Assembly: GCF_009363075.1 (NCBI RefSeq)
Contig: NZ_CP045293.1
Coordinates: 6,300,001 to 6,364,000 of the forward strand
Source of the DNA: Paenibacillus guangzhouensis
Lineage (GTDB): Bacteria > Bacillota > Bacilli > Paenibacillales > Paenibacillaceae
DNA: 64,000 nt
Reading direction: 5' to 3'
Shown: positions 9,165-17,386 of the stretch, piece by piece
How positions within the stretch are numbered: the first letter of the stretch is position 1
Layout of the letters: each line of letters begins with the position of its first letter
The notes under the pieces: model-generated
What the model was told of the DNA's origin: nothing
What the model saw: the letters and a program-made list of their open reading frames with translations, nothing else
The model's database searches: none
Translations under genes and position numbers: made by a program

Positions 9165-11312
9165 ATGAAGACATTAGTATTGGCTGAAAAACCCTCCGTC
9201 GCGAGGGAAATTGCAAGAGTCATGGGGAGCAACCAGAAGCACAAGAGCTATTTCGAAGGCCCGAAGTATATCGTTACCTGGGCGCTTGGGCATTTGGTCG
9301 GTCTGGCAGAGCCGGAAGACTATGACGTGAAGTACCGGACATGGGAGTTGGAGCATCTGCCAATCATGCCGGAGAAGATGAAGCTGAAGGTGCTGCGTGA
9401 GACATCGCATCAATTCAAGGCAGTGCAGCAGCTGGCAGGCCGTCAGGATGTGGCGGATCTTATCATCGCAACGGATGCGGCGCGTGAAGGGGAGCTCCTC
9501 GCACGCTGGATTATGGCGATGGTGAAGTGGAAGAAGCCGTTCCATCGGCTGTGGATCTCTTCACAGACGGACAAGGCGATCCGCGAAGGATTTGCGAATT
9601 TGAAGCCTGGCTCGCAGTACAACCGGCTGTATGAGTCGGCTCGCTGCCGTGCGGAGGCGGATTGGCTCATTGGACTTAATGTGACGCGTGCGCTCACTTG
9701 TAAATTCAATGCACAATTGTCGGCTGGCCGTGTGCAGACGCCAACGCTAGGGATGATTATGGATCGCGAGAACGAGATTCGTAATTTCCGTTCCGCAGAG
9801 TATCAGACGCTTCAAGGGGAGTTCGAAGGATTCCAGGCACAGTGGCGGCCTCGAGGCGGTCAAGGGGATGGCCGGATGTTCGATCCGAATCAAGCGGAAG
9901 CGCTGCGTAAGAAGGTGGACGGCAAGAAAGGCAAGGTCACCTTGGTGAAAAAATCCGAGAAATCGGAGCCGCATCCGCTCGCGTATGACTTGACTGAATT
10001 ACAGCGGGATGCGAATAAACGGTATGGGTTCTCTGCTAAGCAGACGTCGAACGTGCTTCAGCGACTGTACGAGCAGCATAAGCTCGTCACGTATCCACGT
10101 ACGGATTCTCGCTATCTGTCCAGCGATATGACGGACACGCTGCCAGAGCGCATCCGGTCCGTAGCTGTTGGACCGTATGCCGCCATCGCCAAACCGCTCT
10201 TGCGCGGCAAGCTGCCAATCACGCGCCGTGTTGTTGATGATTCGAAGGTCTCGGATCACCATGCGATTATTCCGACGGATCAGACCGTTCTGCTGAATGC
10301 GTTATCGAATGAAGAGCGGAAGCTCTATGATCTGATCGTGAGACGGTTCTTGGCATTATTCTATCCAGCAGCGAAATACGAGTTAACGGCCTTAACGATT
10401 GAGGTCGAAGGCGAGACGTTCATGACACGCGGCAAGACGGTCATCCAGAACGGTTGGCGTGAAGTGTACGGGCAAGAGGATAGCTGGGACGATGACGAGG
10501 ACGAGTCTGGTGCAGATCGCGACGACGACCGATCCGGCATTCAGCTGCTGCCAAGCTTGCGTGAAGGGGAAGCTGTTCAAATGAAGCGGGCTAACCTTCG
10601 CAAAGATCGCACGCAGCCTCCGAAGCGGTATACCGAAGCATCGCTACTCGGTCAGATGGAGAAATACGGTCTCGGCACACCGGCGACGCGCGCGGATATT
10701 ATCGAGAAACTCGTGTCGAGCGATACGATCGAGCGGCAAGGGGCTTCCTTACATCCAACGGGTAAAGGCGTTCAGTTGATTGAGCTTGTGGCAAGCGAAC
10801 TGCGGACACCGGAGTTAACAGCGAAATGGGAACAGGAGCTTGAGAAAATTGCACGCGGTCAAGGCGGGACAGAACCTTTCATGAAAGGGATTCGCGACAT
10901 GGCTCAGAGCCTCGTCAGCGGTGTGAAGACAAGCGATGCTGCGTATAAACCGCATAACTTGCTGAACAGCCGTTGCCCAGAGTGCGGCGAGAAGATGATG
11001 GAGAAGAAGGGCAAGCGCGGTAAAATGCTCGTCTGCTCCAGCGGGGATTGCAGCTACCGTCGATCCGGCGAGAAGCAGCTCTCCAACAGACGCTGTCCGC
11101 AATGCCATAAGAAGATGGAGCTCAAAGACGGGAAGGCTGGCAAGTATGTGCAATGCCTCGGCTGTAATGTCATCGAAGTGCTGGATGGGGAACGCGGCGG
11201 CCGTGTGAATAAGCGAGAGCAGCAGAAGCTTGTGAAGCAATTCGAGAAGACAGAGTCGATGGGTTCGAGTCTCGGTGACGCACTGCGGGCAGCGCTTGAG
11301 CGAAAAGAGTGA
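9165..11312 (+). CDS. topB: DNA topoisomerase III
   Basis: Type IA topoisomerase of 715 residues, acting on single-stranded DNA junctions and decatenation. It has an N-terminal TOPRIM domain (LVLAEKPSVAREIA, then IATDAAREGELLAR with the metal-binding acidic residues). The catalytic tyrosine is in TYPRTDSRYL and the central domain has SAGRVQTPTLG. The C-terminus carries two Cys4-type zinc motifs (CPECGEKMM..CSSGDC and CPQCHKKME..CLGC), an extension seen in many Firmicute TopB proteins. ATG 9165 follows AAAGGAG. The gene stands alone between the repeat element and the pur leader. Confidence 0.95.
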   Translation: MKTLVLAEKPSVAREIARVMGSNQKHKSYFEGPKYIVTWALGHLVGLAEPEDYDVKYRTWELEHLPIMPEKMKLKVLRETSHQFKAVQQLAGRQDVADLIIATDAAREGELLARWIMAMVKWKKPFHRLWISSQTDKAIREGFANLKPGSQYNRLYESARCRAEADWLIGLNVTRALTCKFNAQLSAGRVQTPTLGMIMDRENEIRNFRSAEYQTLQGEFEGFQAQWRPRGGQGDGRMFDPNQAEALRKKVDGKKGKVTLVKKSEKSEPHPLAYDLTELQRDANKRYGFSAKQTSNVLQRLYEQHKLVTYPRTDSRYLSSDMTDTLPERIRSVAVGPYAAIAKPLLRGKLPITRRVVDDSKVSDHHAIIPTDQTVLLNALSNEERKLYDLIVRRFLALFYPAAKYELTALTIEVEGETFMTRGKTVIQNGWREVYGQEDSWDDDEDESGADRDDDRSGIQLLPSLREGEAVQMKRANLRKDRTQPPKRYTEASLLGQMEKYGLGTPATRADIIEKLVSSDTIERQGASLHPTGKGVQLIELVASELRTPELTAKWEQELEKIARGQGGTEPFMKGIRDMAQSLVSGVKTSDAAYKPHNLLNSRCPECGEKMMEKKGKRGKMLVCSSGDCSYRRSGEKQLSNRRCPQCHKKMELKDGKAGKYVQCLGCNVIEVLDGERGGRVNKREQQKLVKQFEKTESMGSSLGDALRAALERKE

Positions 11313-11342
11313 ATTATCTGAAAAGTGAATTGTCAGAAAATA

Positions 11343-11377
11343 CGAACTTTAATTTAATGTAAACAATTTAATGTTCG
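11343..11377 (+). promoter_or_regulatory. pair of PurBoxes (PurR operator)
   Basis: CGAAC at 11343-11347 and GTTCG at 11373-11377 form inverted half-sites in AT-rich context (TACGAACTTTAAT and TTTAATGTTCGTCTTT). They lie just upstream of the pur promoter -35. In B. subtilis, PurR represses the pur operon through such paired PurBoxes and is released by PRPP. The match to that arrangement is by eye. Confidence 0.72.
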
Positions 11378-11385
11378 TCTTTAAG

Positions 11386-11414
11386 TTGACATCTCATGTA
11401 ATGGACTGATAATA
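11386..11414 (+). promoter_or_regulatory. sigma-A promoter of the pur operon
   Basis: A perfect -35 TTGACA at 11386-11391 and a -10 region GATAATA around 11408-11414 are spaced 16-17 bases apart. They lie directly downstream of the PurBoxes and about 40 bases before the guanine aptamer. Confidence 0.75.
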
Positions 11415-11449
11415 TAGGGATATAAAGTGGCGAGCCACGAATAAATGAT

Positions 11450-11515
11450 CTCGTATAATTGTGGGGATATGGCCCAAAGTTTCTACCCAAAGACCTTAAA
11501 TTTTTGGACTACGAG
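11450..11515 (+). promoter_or_regulatory. guanine riboswitch aptamer (purine riboswitch)
   Basis: The closing helix P1 pairs CTCGTA (11450) with TACGAG (11510). The conserved core reads TATAAT, GGATATGGCCC, GTTTCTACC and GGACTACGAG. The specificity base next to the 3' strand of P1 is C (GAC-TACGAG), which predicts guanine or hypoxanthine rather than adenine. It would end transcription of the pur genes when guanine is plentiful. The terminator hairpin at 11679-11735 lies unusually far downstream, with another structured stretch between. Confidence 0.93.
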
Positions 11516-11678
11516 TGAAAGCCTAGCATCTGGCGAGGACAGCGATGATCCGTGGGTTACTGCTGTCGAAATTTACTGTCGAATATCGCATCATAAGGCC
11601 TGCGTTAGGCACAATGCTTGCGAATCTGCAGTGATGCGAGTGTGCAAGACTCTTTCATTTTCTTATTCCTAAAAAAAC

Positions 11679-11735
11679 GGTCCGAAGATAGAACGAAGTG
11701 TATGCTTGGCGTACACGCCTATCCGAGGACCTTTT
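11679..11735 (+). terminator. conditional terminator of the pur leader
   Basis: Imperfect long hairpin with outer arms GGTCC / GGACC, then GATAG / CTATC, and an inner GTGTATGC / GCGTACAC. TTTT follows. It lies about 45 bases before purE and is taken as the expression platform of the guanine riboswitch. Confidence 0.75.
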
Positions 11736-11780
11736 CTTATATTTATTCCATTACTGAATCGATAGAAAGTGGGTTATGAC

Positions 11781-12266
11781 ATGTCAGTACAAGTAGGCGT
11801 CATTATGGGCAGTCAGTCCGATTGGGAGACAATGAAACATGCATGCGACGTGCTGGATGAGCTAGGGATCGCATATGAGAAGAAGGTCGTATCGGCTCAC
11901 CGTACACCAGACCTGATGTTCCAATATGCAGAGAGCGCGGTAGAGCGAGGCTTAAAAGTCATTATTGCTGGCGCAGGCGGCGCAGCGCACCTCCCAGGTA
12001 TGGTGGCAGCGAAGACGATTCTTCCAGTGATCGGAGTGCCCGTGAAGTCGTCTACACTGAATGGTCTGGATTCCCTTCTATCGATTGTACAAATGCCAGG
12101 GGGCGTTCCAGTTGCTACGGTAGCGATTGGAAATGCAGGAGCAACGAATGCAGGACTGCTCGCAGCCCAAATCATCGGCGCATTCGATCCAGCGGTACAG
12201 CGGCGTGTGCAGTCACGACGCGATGCCATTCGCGATCATGTGCTTGAAGGCAGTGATTCACTATGA
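11781..12266 (+). CDS. purE: N5-carboxyaminoimidazole ribonucleotide mutase
   Basis: Class I PurE (161 residues) converts N5-CAIR to CAIR, step 6b of IMP synthesis. [10 protein letters not shown] (substrate phosphate and carboxylate binding) and the catalytic His in SAHRTPD are visible, with GGAAHLPGM and the C-terminal AGLLAAQI helix. ATG 11781 has GAAAGTGGG 8 bases upstream; GTG 11769 is the in-frame alternative. First gene of the purEKBCSQLFMNHD operon; overlaps purK by 4 bases. Confidence 0.95.
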   Translation: MSVQVGVIMGSQSDWETMKHACDVLDELGIAYEKKVVSAHRTPDLMFQYAESAVERGLKVIIAGAGGAAHLPGMVAAKTILPVIGVPVKSSTLNGLDSLLSIVQMPGGVPVATVAIGNAGATNAGLLAAQIIGAFDPAVQRRVQSRRDAIRDHVLEGSDSL

Positions 12267-13444
12267 TCGAGAAGAACATGATTACATCGGTTGAGAGAAT
12301 CATCGCTCCAGGCTCGACCATTGGTGTACTAGGCGGCGGACAATTAGGCCGGATGATGGCGTTATCGGGCAGTAACCTCGGTTATCGCTTCGTGACGCTC
12401 GATCCGATGCCGGATGGCCCTTGCGGTCAGGTCGCAGAGCAGATTATCGCTGCTTATGATGATCAGGATGCAGCTCGGAAGCTCGCGGACGAAGCGGATG
12501 TCATTACGTATGAGTTCGAAAATGTGGATGCCGGCGTGGCGGCGATGCTGATGTCGGAATCCTATGTTCCACAGGGCAGTGAGCTGCTCTACACGACGCA
12601 GCATCGACTGCGGGAGAAGCGGGCGATTGAAGCGGCTGGCGTGCGCGTCGCGCCTTACGCGGAGATTACGAGCGAGGAGGACCTTCGCGCTGCGGTGGAT
12701 CGCTTTGGATTGCCTTGTGTATTGAAGACGGCTACTGGCGGATATGATGGCAAAGGGCAATGGGTCATCCGTTCAGCGGATGAAATCCCAGAGGCTTATG
12801 CAACGCTTGCAGCGGCGAAGACAGAGCTCGTGCTCGAACAATTTATCCGGTTTACAAAGGAATTGTCAGTCATTGCAGCTCGTAGCCCACGAGGAGAGGT
12901 TAAAGTATTCCCTGTAGCAGAGAATATTCATGTGGACAACATTCTGCATCAATCCATTGTTCCAGCTCGGGTATCGTTCGATATACAGGATAGAGCAGAA
13001 GCGCTAGCGATTCGCATTGCGGAATCGATGAATGTCGTCGGGTTGATCGCGGTAGAGCTCTTCTTAACGGAAGACGGTGAATTATTCGTCAATGAATTAG
13101 CACCAAGACCACATAATTCTGGGCATTATACGATGGAGGCCTGTCGAACGTCACAGTTCGAGCAGCATGTGCGGGCCATTTGTAATTTACCTCTTGGAGA
13201 TACGATGTTGTTGACGCCCGTCGTCATGGTCAACGTGCTAGGAGAGCATGTTGAACCGCTGCTTGCCCATATGGTGCAGGAAGATGAAGCGGCTGAGGCG
13301 TTCAACGTCGCTCCGAAAGTTCACTTATACGGCAAAAAAGAAGCAAAAGTAAAACGAAAAATGGGCCATGTGAATGTCTTGGCAGATCATCTAGATGATG
13401 CCCTCGCATGGATCGAGAAAACACAAATTTGGAGGAATCATTAG
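12263..13444 (+). CDS. purK: N5-carboxyaminoimidazole ribonucleotide synthase
   Basis: ATP-grasp enzyme of 393 residues making N5-CAIR from AIR, bicarbonate and ATP; works directly before PurE. The N-terminal [12 protein letters not shown] motif, the ATP-grasp core [12 protein letters not shown], the metal-binding [11 protein letters not shown] and [14 protein letters not shown] are all present. The ATG overlaps the purE stop, so translation is coupled. GGAGG just before its stop serves purB. Confidence 0.95.
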   Translation: MIEKNMITSVERIIAPGSTIGVLGGGQLGRMMALSGSNLGYRFVTLDPMPDGPCGQVAEQIIAAYDDQDAARKLADEADVITYEFENVDAGVAAMLMSESYVPQGSELLYTTQHRLREKRAIEAAGVRVAPYAEITSEEDLRAAVDRFGLPCVLKTATGGYDGKGQWVIRSADEIPEAYATLAAAKTELVLEQFIRFTKELSVIAARSPRGEVKVFPVAENIHVDNILHQSIVPARVSFDIQDRAEALAIRIAESMNVVGLIAVELFLTEDGELFVNELAPRPHNSGHYTMEACRTSQFEQHVRAICNLPLGDTMLLTPVVMVNVLGEHVEPLLAHMVQEDEAAEAFNVAPKVHLYGKKEAKVKRKMGHVNVLADHLDDALAWIEKTQIWRNH

Positions 13445-14740
13445 ATGTTAGAACGTTACAGCAGACCGGAAATGAGAGCAATTTGGACGGAAGAGAATAA
13501 ATTCAATTCCTGGTTAGAAGTTGAGATCTGTGCGTGTGAAGCGTGGGCAGAGCTAGGCGTCATCCCGAAAGAAGATGTTGCGACGCTCCGTAAGAACGCA
13601 AGCTTCAACATTGACCGGATTTATGAAATCGAGCAGGAGACACGTCACGACGTGATCGCGTTCACGCGCGCGGTATCTGAGTCTCTAGGCGAAGAGCGCA
13701 AATGGGTGCATTACGGATTAACGTCGACAGACGTCGTGGATACAGCACTTGGTTATGTATTGCGTCAAGCGAATGAAATTATTGAGAAGGACATTCTTCA
13801 GTTCATCGACATTCTGAAGACGAAAGCTCTCACTTACAAACATACGCCGATGATGGGTCGTACTCACGGTGTGCATGCGGAGCCGACAACATTCGGACTC
13901 AAAATGGCGCTCTGGTACGAAGAAATGAAGCGCAACTTGGAGCGCTTCCGCCATGCAGCGAACGGTGTACAGTATGGTAAAATCTCCGGTGCAGTCGGCA
14001 CATACGCGAATATCGATCCGTTCGTTGAGAAGTTCGTGTGCGAGAAATTAGGAACAACGGCAGCGCCGATCTCGACGCAAACGCTGCAGCGTGACCGTCA
14101 TGCCGAATATATGGCGACACTTGCGTTGATCGCAACGAGCTTGGATAAATTCGCGACAGAAATTCGTGCTTTGCAGAAGAGTGAAGTGCGTGAAGTGGAA
14201 GAGGCTTTTGCGAAAGGTCAAAAAGGATCATCAGCAATGCCGCACAAACGCAATCCAATCGGTTGCGAAAATATTTCCGGTCTTGCGCGCGTCATCCGCG
14301 GCTTCATGGTATCGGCTTATGAGAACGTACCGCTCTGGCATGAACGCGACATTTCGCACTCCTCCGTTGAGCGTGTGATTCTGCCGGATGCGACGATGCT
14401 GCTCAACTACATGTTGAACCGCTTCGGGAACATCGTGAAGAACTTGACGGTGATGCCAGAGAACATGAAGCGCAATATGGAAAGAACATTCGGCGTACCG
14501 TTCTCAGGCCGCGTGATGACGAAGCTGATCGACAAAGGCATGAGCCGTGAGCAAGCGTACGATACGGTTCAACCGCGCGCGATGCAAGCATGGGAAGAGC
14601 AACGCAGCTTCCGTGAGATTATTGAAGCAACACCTGAAATTGCAACGGTATTAAGCGCTGAAGAGATTGCGGATGCATTCAACCCGGCTTGGCATTTGAA
14701 GCATGTGGATACGATTTTTGCGCAATTAGGATTGGAATAG
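13445..14740 (+). CDS. purB: adenylosuccinate lyase
   Basis: Fumarase/aspartase-superfamily lyase of 431 residues. It cleaves SAICAR to AICAR in IMP synthesis and adenylosuccinate to AMP. The family signature [10 protein letters not shown] holds the mobile catalytic serine loop. Other visible blocks are [13 protein letters not shown], with a catalytic His, and the N-terminal [11 protein letters not shown]. The ATG is immediately next to the purK stop with GGAGGAATC upstream. Length is normal for the Firmicute form. Confidence 0.96.
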   Translation: MLERYSRPEMRAIWTEENKFNSWLEVEICACEAWAELGVIPKEDVATLRKNASFNIDRIYEIEQETRHDVIAFTRAVSESLGEERKWVHYGLTSTDVVDTALGYVLRQANEIIEKDILQFIDILKTKALTYKHTPMMGRTHGVHAEPTTFGLKMALWYEEMKRNLERFRHAANGVQYGKISGAVGTYANIDPFVEKFVCEKLGTTAAPISTQTLQRDRHAEYMATLALIATSLDKFATEIRALQKSEVREVEEAFAKGQKGSSAMPHKRNPIGCENISGLARVIRGFMVSAYENVPLWHERDISHSSVERVILPDATMLLNYMLNRFGNIVKNLTVMPENMKRNMERTFGVPFSGRVMTKLIDKGMSREQAYDTVQPRAMQAWEEQRSFREIIEATPEIATVLSAEEIADAFNPAWHLKHVDTIFAQLGLE

Positions 14741-14764
14741 TAGAGGGAGAAGGGGAGGAATAAG

Positions 14765-15646
14765 GTGTCTGTCAGAGCGATTTCGACTGCTGTTGATCTA
14801 GTGAAAGCGCCGCTGCTCTATAAAGGGAAAGTGCGCGAGTTGTATGATCTTGGGGAACATTATTTAATCGTCGTGACCGACCGTATTTCCGCTTTTGATT
14901 ATGTGCTGGAGCCGGCGGTACCGGAGAAGGGCAATGTACTGAATCGCCTCACGGCATTCTGGTTCGAACAGACGGCGGCGATCGAGCCGAACCATGTCGT
15001 TCATACCGATGTCGAGAAGCTTGGCGATCTGGTGACGGAACCAGAATTGTTGAAGGACCGCATCATGGTAACGAAAAAAGCAGAGCGCATCGATATCGAA
15101 TGCGTGGTCCGCGGCTATATTACAGGCGGCGGATGGCGACAGTATCAGCAATCCGGTTCGGTGAACGGGATTGCGTTACCAGCTGGCATGAAGAAGAACG
15201 AGCGCTTCGCAGCGCCAATCTTCACCCCGGCGGCGAAAAATGATGTGGGGCATGACGAGGACATCTCCTTCGATCGGATGAAGGAACTCGTCGGCGAAGA
15301 GCTTGCGCATGAACTGCAAATGAAGAGCCTTCAGCTCTACAGCTTCGCACATGCTTACTGCGAGAAGCGCGGGATCATCCTTGCGGACTGCAAGTTCGAG
15401 TTCGGCTTGATCGACGGCCAAGTCATTCTGATCGATGAATTATTCACCCCGGATTCCGCTCGGTTCTGGGTGAAAGAAAATTATGCATTGAACATCGAGA
15501 TTGACAGCATGGATAAAGAGCCTGTGCGCACGTATTTGGCGAACAGCGATTGGGATAAGAACAGCGTGCCGGATCCGTTGCCAGCCGAAGTAGTGGCGGA
15601 GACGACGCATCGGTACCAAGATATCTATCGGAGATTGACGGAGTAG
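14765..15646 (+). CDS. purC: phosphoribosylaminoimidazole-succinocarboxamide synthase
   Basis: SAICAR synthase of 293 residues, the longer form. It joins CAIR and aspartate with ATP. LYKGKVRELYDL (ATP loop), VTDRISAFDYVL, IECVVRGYITGGGWRQYQ and ILADCKFEFG mark the substrate and nucleotide sites. GTG start at 14765 with GGGAGG about 6 bases upstream. After it the operon is broken by an unusual 800-base gap before purS. Confidence 0.95.
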   Translation: MSVRAISTAVDLVKAPLLYKGKVRELYDLGEHYLIVVTDRISAFDYVLEPAVPEKGNVLNRLTAFWFEQTAAIEPNHVVHTDVEKLGDLVTEPELLKDRIMVTKKAERIDIECVVRGYITGGGWRQYQQSGSVNGIALPAGMKKNERFAAPIFTPAAKNDVGHDEDISFDRMKELVGEELAHELQMKSLQLYSFAHAYCEKRGIILADCKFEFGLIDGQVILIDELFTPDSARFWVKENYALNIEIDSMDKEPVRTYLANSDWDKNSVPDPLPAEVVAETTHRYQDIYRRLTE

Positions 15647-15658
15647 TCGCGAGGCGTG

Positions 15659-15828
15659 GCGATGATGCTGGACATAGGGGGGCGGAACGCAGGTGTATCG
15701 TCTTCCATCGCTGTTGAAATCGGGAAAGGTTTGATTGGATGTTATGGTATTTTCCCGATTTCAAAGGCGAGCGCTATCGCTCTCCAGCCGCTACACCCGC
15801 TTTTCCTTCCTGAGTCCAGCATCATCGC
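15659..15828 (+). repeat. 170-bp imperfect palindrome, repeat family 2 copy A
   Basis: Outer arms of 15 bp are perfect: GCGATGATGCTGGAC at 15659-15673 and its complement at 15814-15828. An inner 12-bp perfect stem GAAATCGGGAAA (15716-15727) / TTTCCCGATTTC (15751-15762) crowns the structure. Partial pairing lies between them (GCAGGTGTA with TACACCCGC). Flanks of the inner stem, TCTTCCATCGCTGTTG and AAAGGCGAGCGCTATCGCTC, match those of the element between purH and purD in reverse. The inner stem sequence differs yet stays paired. Confidence 0.75.
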
Positions 15829-16440
15829 AGCTTGCCCCTCCCCATCACGGGGAGGGGGCAGGGATGCACCGTTCAGCCATAGGCAAGAACGGTGTCGTGA
15901 ACAACGCTGAGAGCGAGTGCGCCGAGAATCGGCCGCACGGCAAGCGAGAAGCGCTGGGAGCAGTTGTTCAGGCATAGCCTGAAATAGCCCCGCGTCTAGC
16001 GAAAAAGGTAGTAGGGTTTAGGTGTTATAGCCGCAGTAGAGCGTGTGCGACGGGGTTGCCTAGCACAACCCCACGCACAGTAGCGCTCCTAGCACACTGT
16101 GACGCTCGAGGCACGTACTCACGCATCTCCACCGATAGATTTGAAGTTACTAGATTCGCACGCATGGCAAGCGTATGTGGGACGATGTTTCGGCCGTGCT
16201 AGAGAGCACGATCGAAACATCGTCCCACATGGGAGCGATCATTGCACACAAGTAGATAGATTCCGCCGCAGTCCGTCATCAGGCCGATTTCGGGGTCCAG
16301 GGGCGTAGCCTCTGGGGTCCCCTTTCCAGATGGAAGGGGGATTTAGGGGGATGGTAAAAAGGTTTTATCAAAGAGGGCCCCTGCCCAAAAAGGGAATAAA
16401 CAATCTCCATTTTTATATTATTTTTCACTCTAGGAGGAAA
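15829..16440 (+). other. hairpin-rich, gene-free DNA between purC and purS
   Basis: About 610 bases without a credible gene but with many inverted repeats. They are CCCCTCCCC/GGGGAGGGG (15835-15857), CACCGTTC/GAACGGTG (15867-15894), TTCAGGC/GCCTGAA (15967-15983), TGTGCG+GGGGTTG paired with CAACCCC+CGCACA (16044-16079), the long hairpin at 16175-16230, and CCTTTCC/GGAAGGGG near 16322. The stretch near 16335, GGGGGATTTAGGGGGATGG, resembles low-complexity intergenic repeats of this group. Base composition is richer in GC than the flanking genes. It may be a nest of inserted palindromic elements or a structured RNA. The distal pur genes must be transcribed through it or from an internal promoter. 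Confidence 0.6.
16175..16230. repeat. 56-base near-perfect hairpin
   Basis: Arms of 18 bp are perfect: ATGTGGGACGATGTTTCG (16175-16192) and CGAAACATCGTCCCACAT (16213-16230). A 6-bp inner stem CGTGCT/AGCACG surrounds loop AGAG. There is no T tract, so it is not a standard terminator. Confidence 0.85.
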
Positions 16441-16446
16441 TAATCG

Positions 16447-16692
16447 ATGTTCAAAGCAACCGTGTATGTCACTGTGAAGGAAAACGTATTGGATCCACAA
16501 GGTGTAGCCGTTCAAGGCGCATTGCATTCGATGGGATTCAGCGAAGTTAGCAAGGTTCGAATCGGGAAGTATATGGCGTTTGAAGTCGATACGACAGATC
16601 GCGCAGAAGCGGAAGAGCGCGTACGTCAAATGTGCGAGAAATTGCTGGCGAATACGGTGGTTGAAGACTATCGCTTTGAGTTGGAGGGTTAA
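16447..16692 (+). CDS. purS: phosphoribosylformylglycinamidine synthase, PurS subunit
   Basis: Small 81-residue subunit that bridges PurQ and the small-type PurL in the Firmicute FGAM synthase complex (FGAR + glutamine + ATP to FGAM). It begins [19 protein letters not shown] and contains [12 protein letters not shown], both typical. AGGAGG lies 9 bases before the ATG. It starts directly after the hairpin-rich gap, so its transcription may depend on that DNA. Confidence 0.95.
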   Translation: MFKATVYVTVKENVLDPQGVAVQGALHSMGFSEVSKVRIGKYMAFEVDTTDRAEAEERVRQMCEKLLANTVVEDYRFELEG

Positions 16693-16696
16693 TAGC

Positions 16697-17386
16697 ATGA
16701 ATTTTGCAGTTATCGTATTTCCAGGTTCCAACTGCGATATCGACTGCTACAAAGCCGTAGAACAAACGGTGGGGCAGCCAGTCGATTACGTATGGCATAC
16801 CGCGACGGACTTATCCAAATATGATTGCATCTTGATTCCGGGTGGCTTCTCCTACGGTGACTACCTTCGCAGCGGCGCGATTGCACGTTTCGCACCTGTT
16901 ATGACTGAAGTAGCGAAAGCAGCGGCAGCTGGCAAATATGTAATGGGTATCTGCAACGGCTTCCAAGTGCTCACAGAAGCGGGACTGCTGCCAGGCGCAC
17001 TTCGCCGGAACGTGTCTCTGAAATTCCGCTGCCATTCGACGATCTTGCGTGTGGAGAACAACCAGACAGCATTCACGAATCAATATGAAGTTGGCGAGTT
17101 GATCGATATTCCGATTGCGCACGGGGAAGGCAACTATTATTGCGATGAAGCAACGCTAGAACAACTGAAGAAGAATAACCAGATTATTTTCCGCTATTCG
17201 GATAATCCGAACGGCTCCTTGGAGGATATCGCAGGAATTTGTAACGAGCAGGGCAATGTCCTGGGTCTTATGCCGCATCCAGAGCGCGCAGTGAACCAAC
17301 TGTTAGGCTCGGAAGACGGTAAGAAAATGTTTACATCGATTTTGAATGCATGGAGGGAACAACATGACGCAGCAAGTATCGGCTAA
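16697..17386 (+). CDS. purQ: phosphoribosylformylglycinamidine synthase, PurQ glutaminase subunit
   Basis: Class I glutamine amidotransferase of 229 residues supplying ammonia to Pur[16 protein letters not shown] is at the N-terminus, the nucleophile Cys in [11 protein letters not shown], and the His-Glu pair in [13 protein letters not shown] 16697 follows GGAGGG of the purS end by 8 bases, 4 bases after the purS stop. The reading frame stays open further upstream but the family begins here. Overlaps purL by 23 bases. Confidence 0.95.
   Translation: MNFAVIVFPGSNCDIDCYKAVEQTVGQPVDYVWHTATDLSKYDCILIPGGFSYGDYLRSGAIARFAPVMTEVAKAAAAGKYVMGICNGFQVLTEAGLLPGALRRNVSLKFRCHSTILRVENNQTAFTNQYEVGELIDIPIAHGEGNYYCDEATLEQLKKNNQIIFRYSDNPNGSLEDIAGICNEQGNVLGLMPHPERAVNQLLGSEDGKKMFTSILNAWREQHDAASIG

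Noticed and set aside
15656-16308. Several 60-85 codon frames in the purC-purS gap
   Set aside because: They run through perfect inverted repeats, lack good ribosome sites and show no protein-like pattern.
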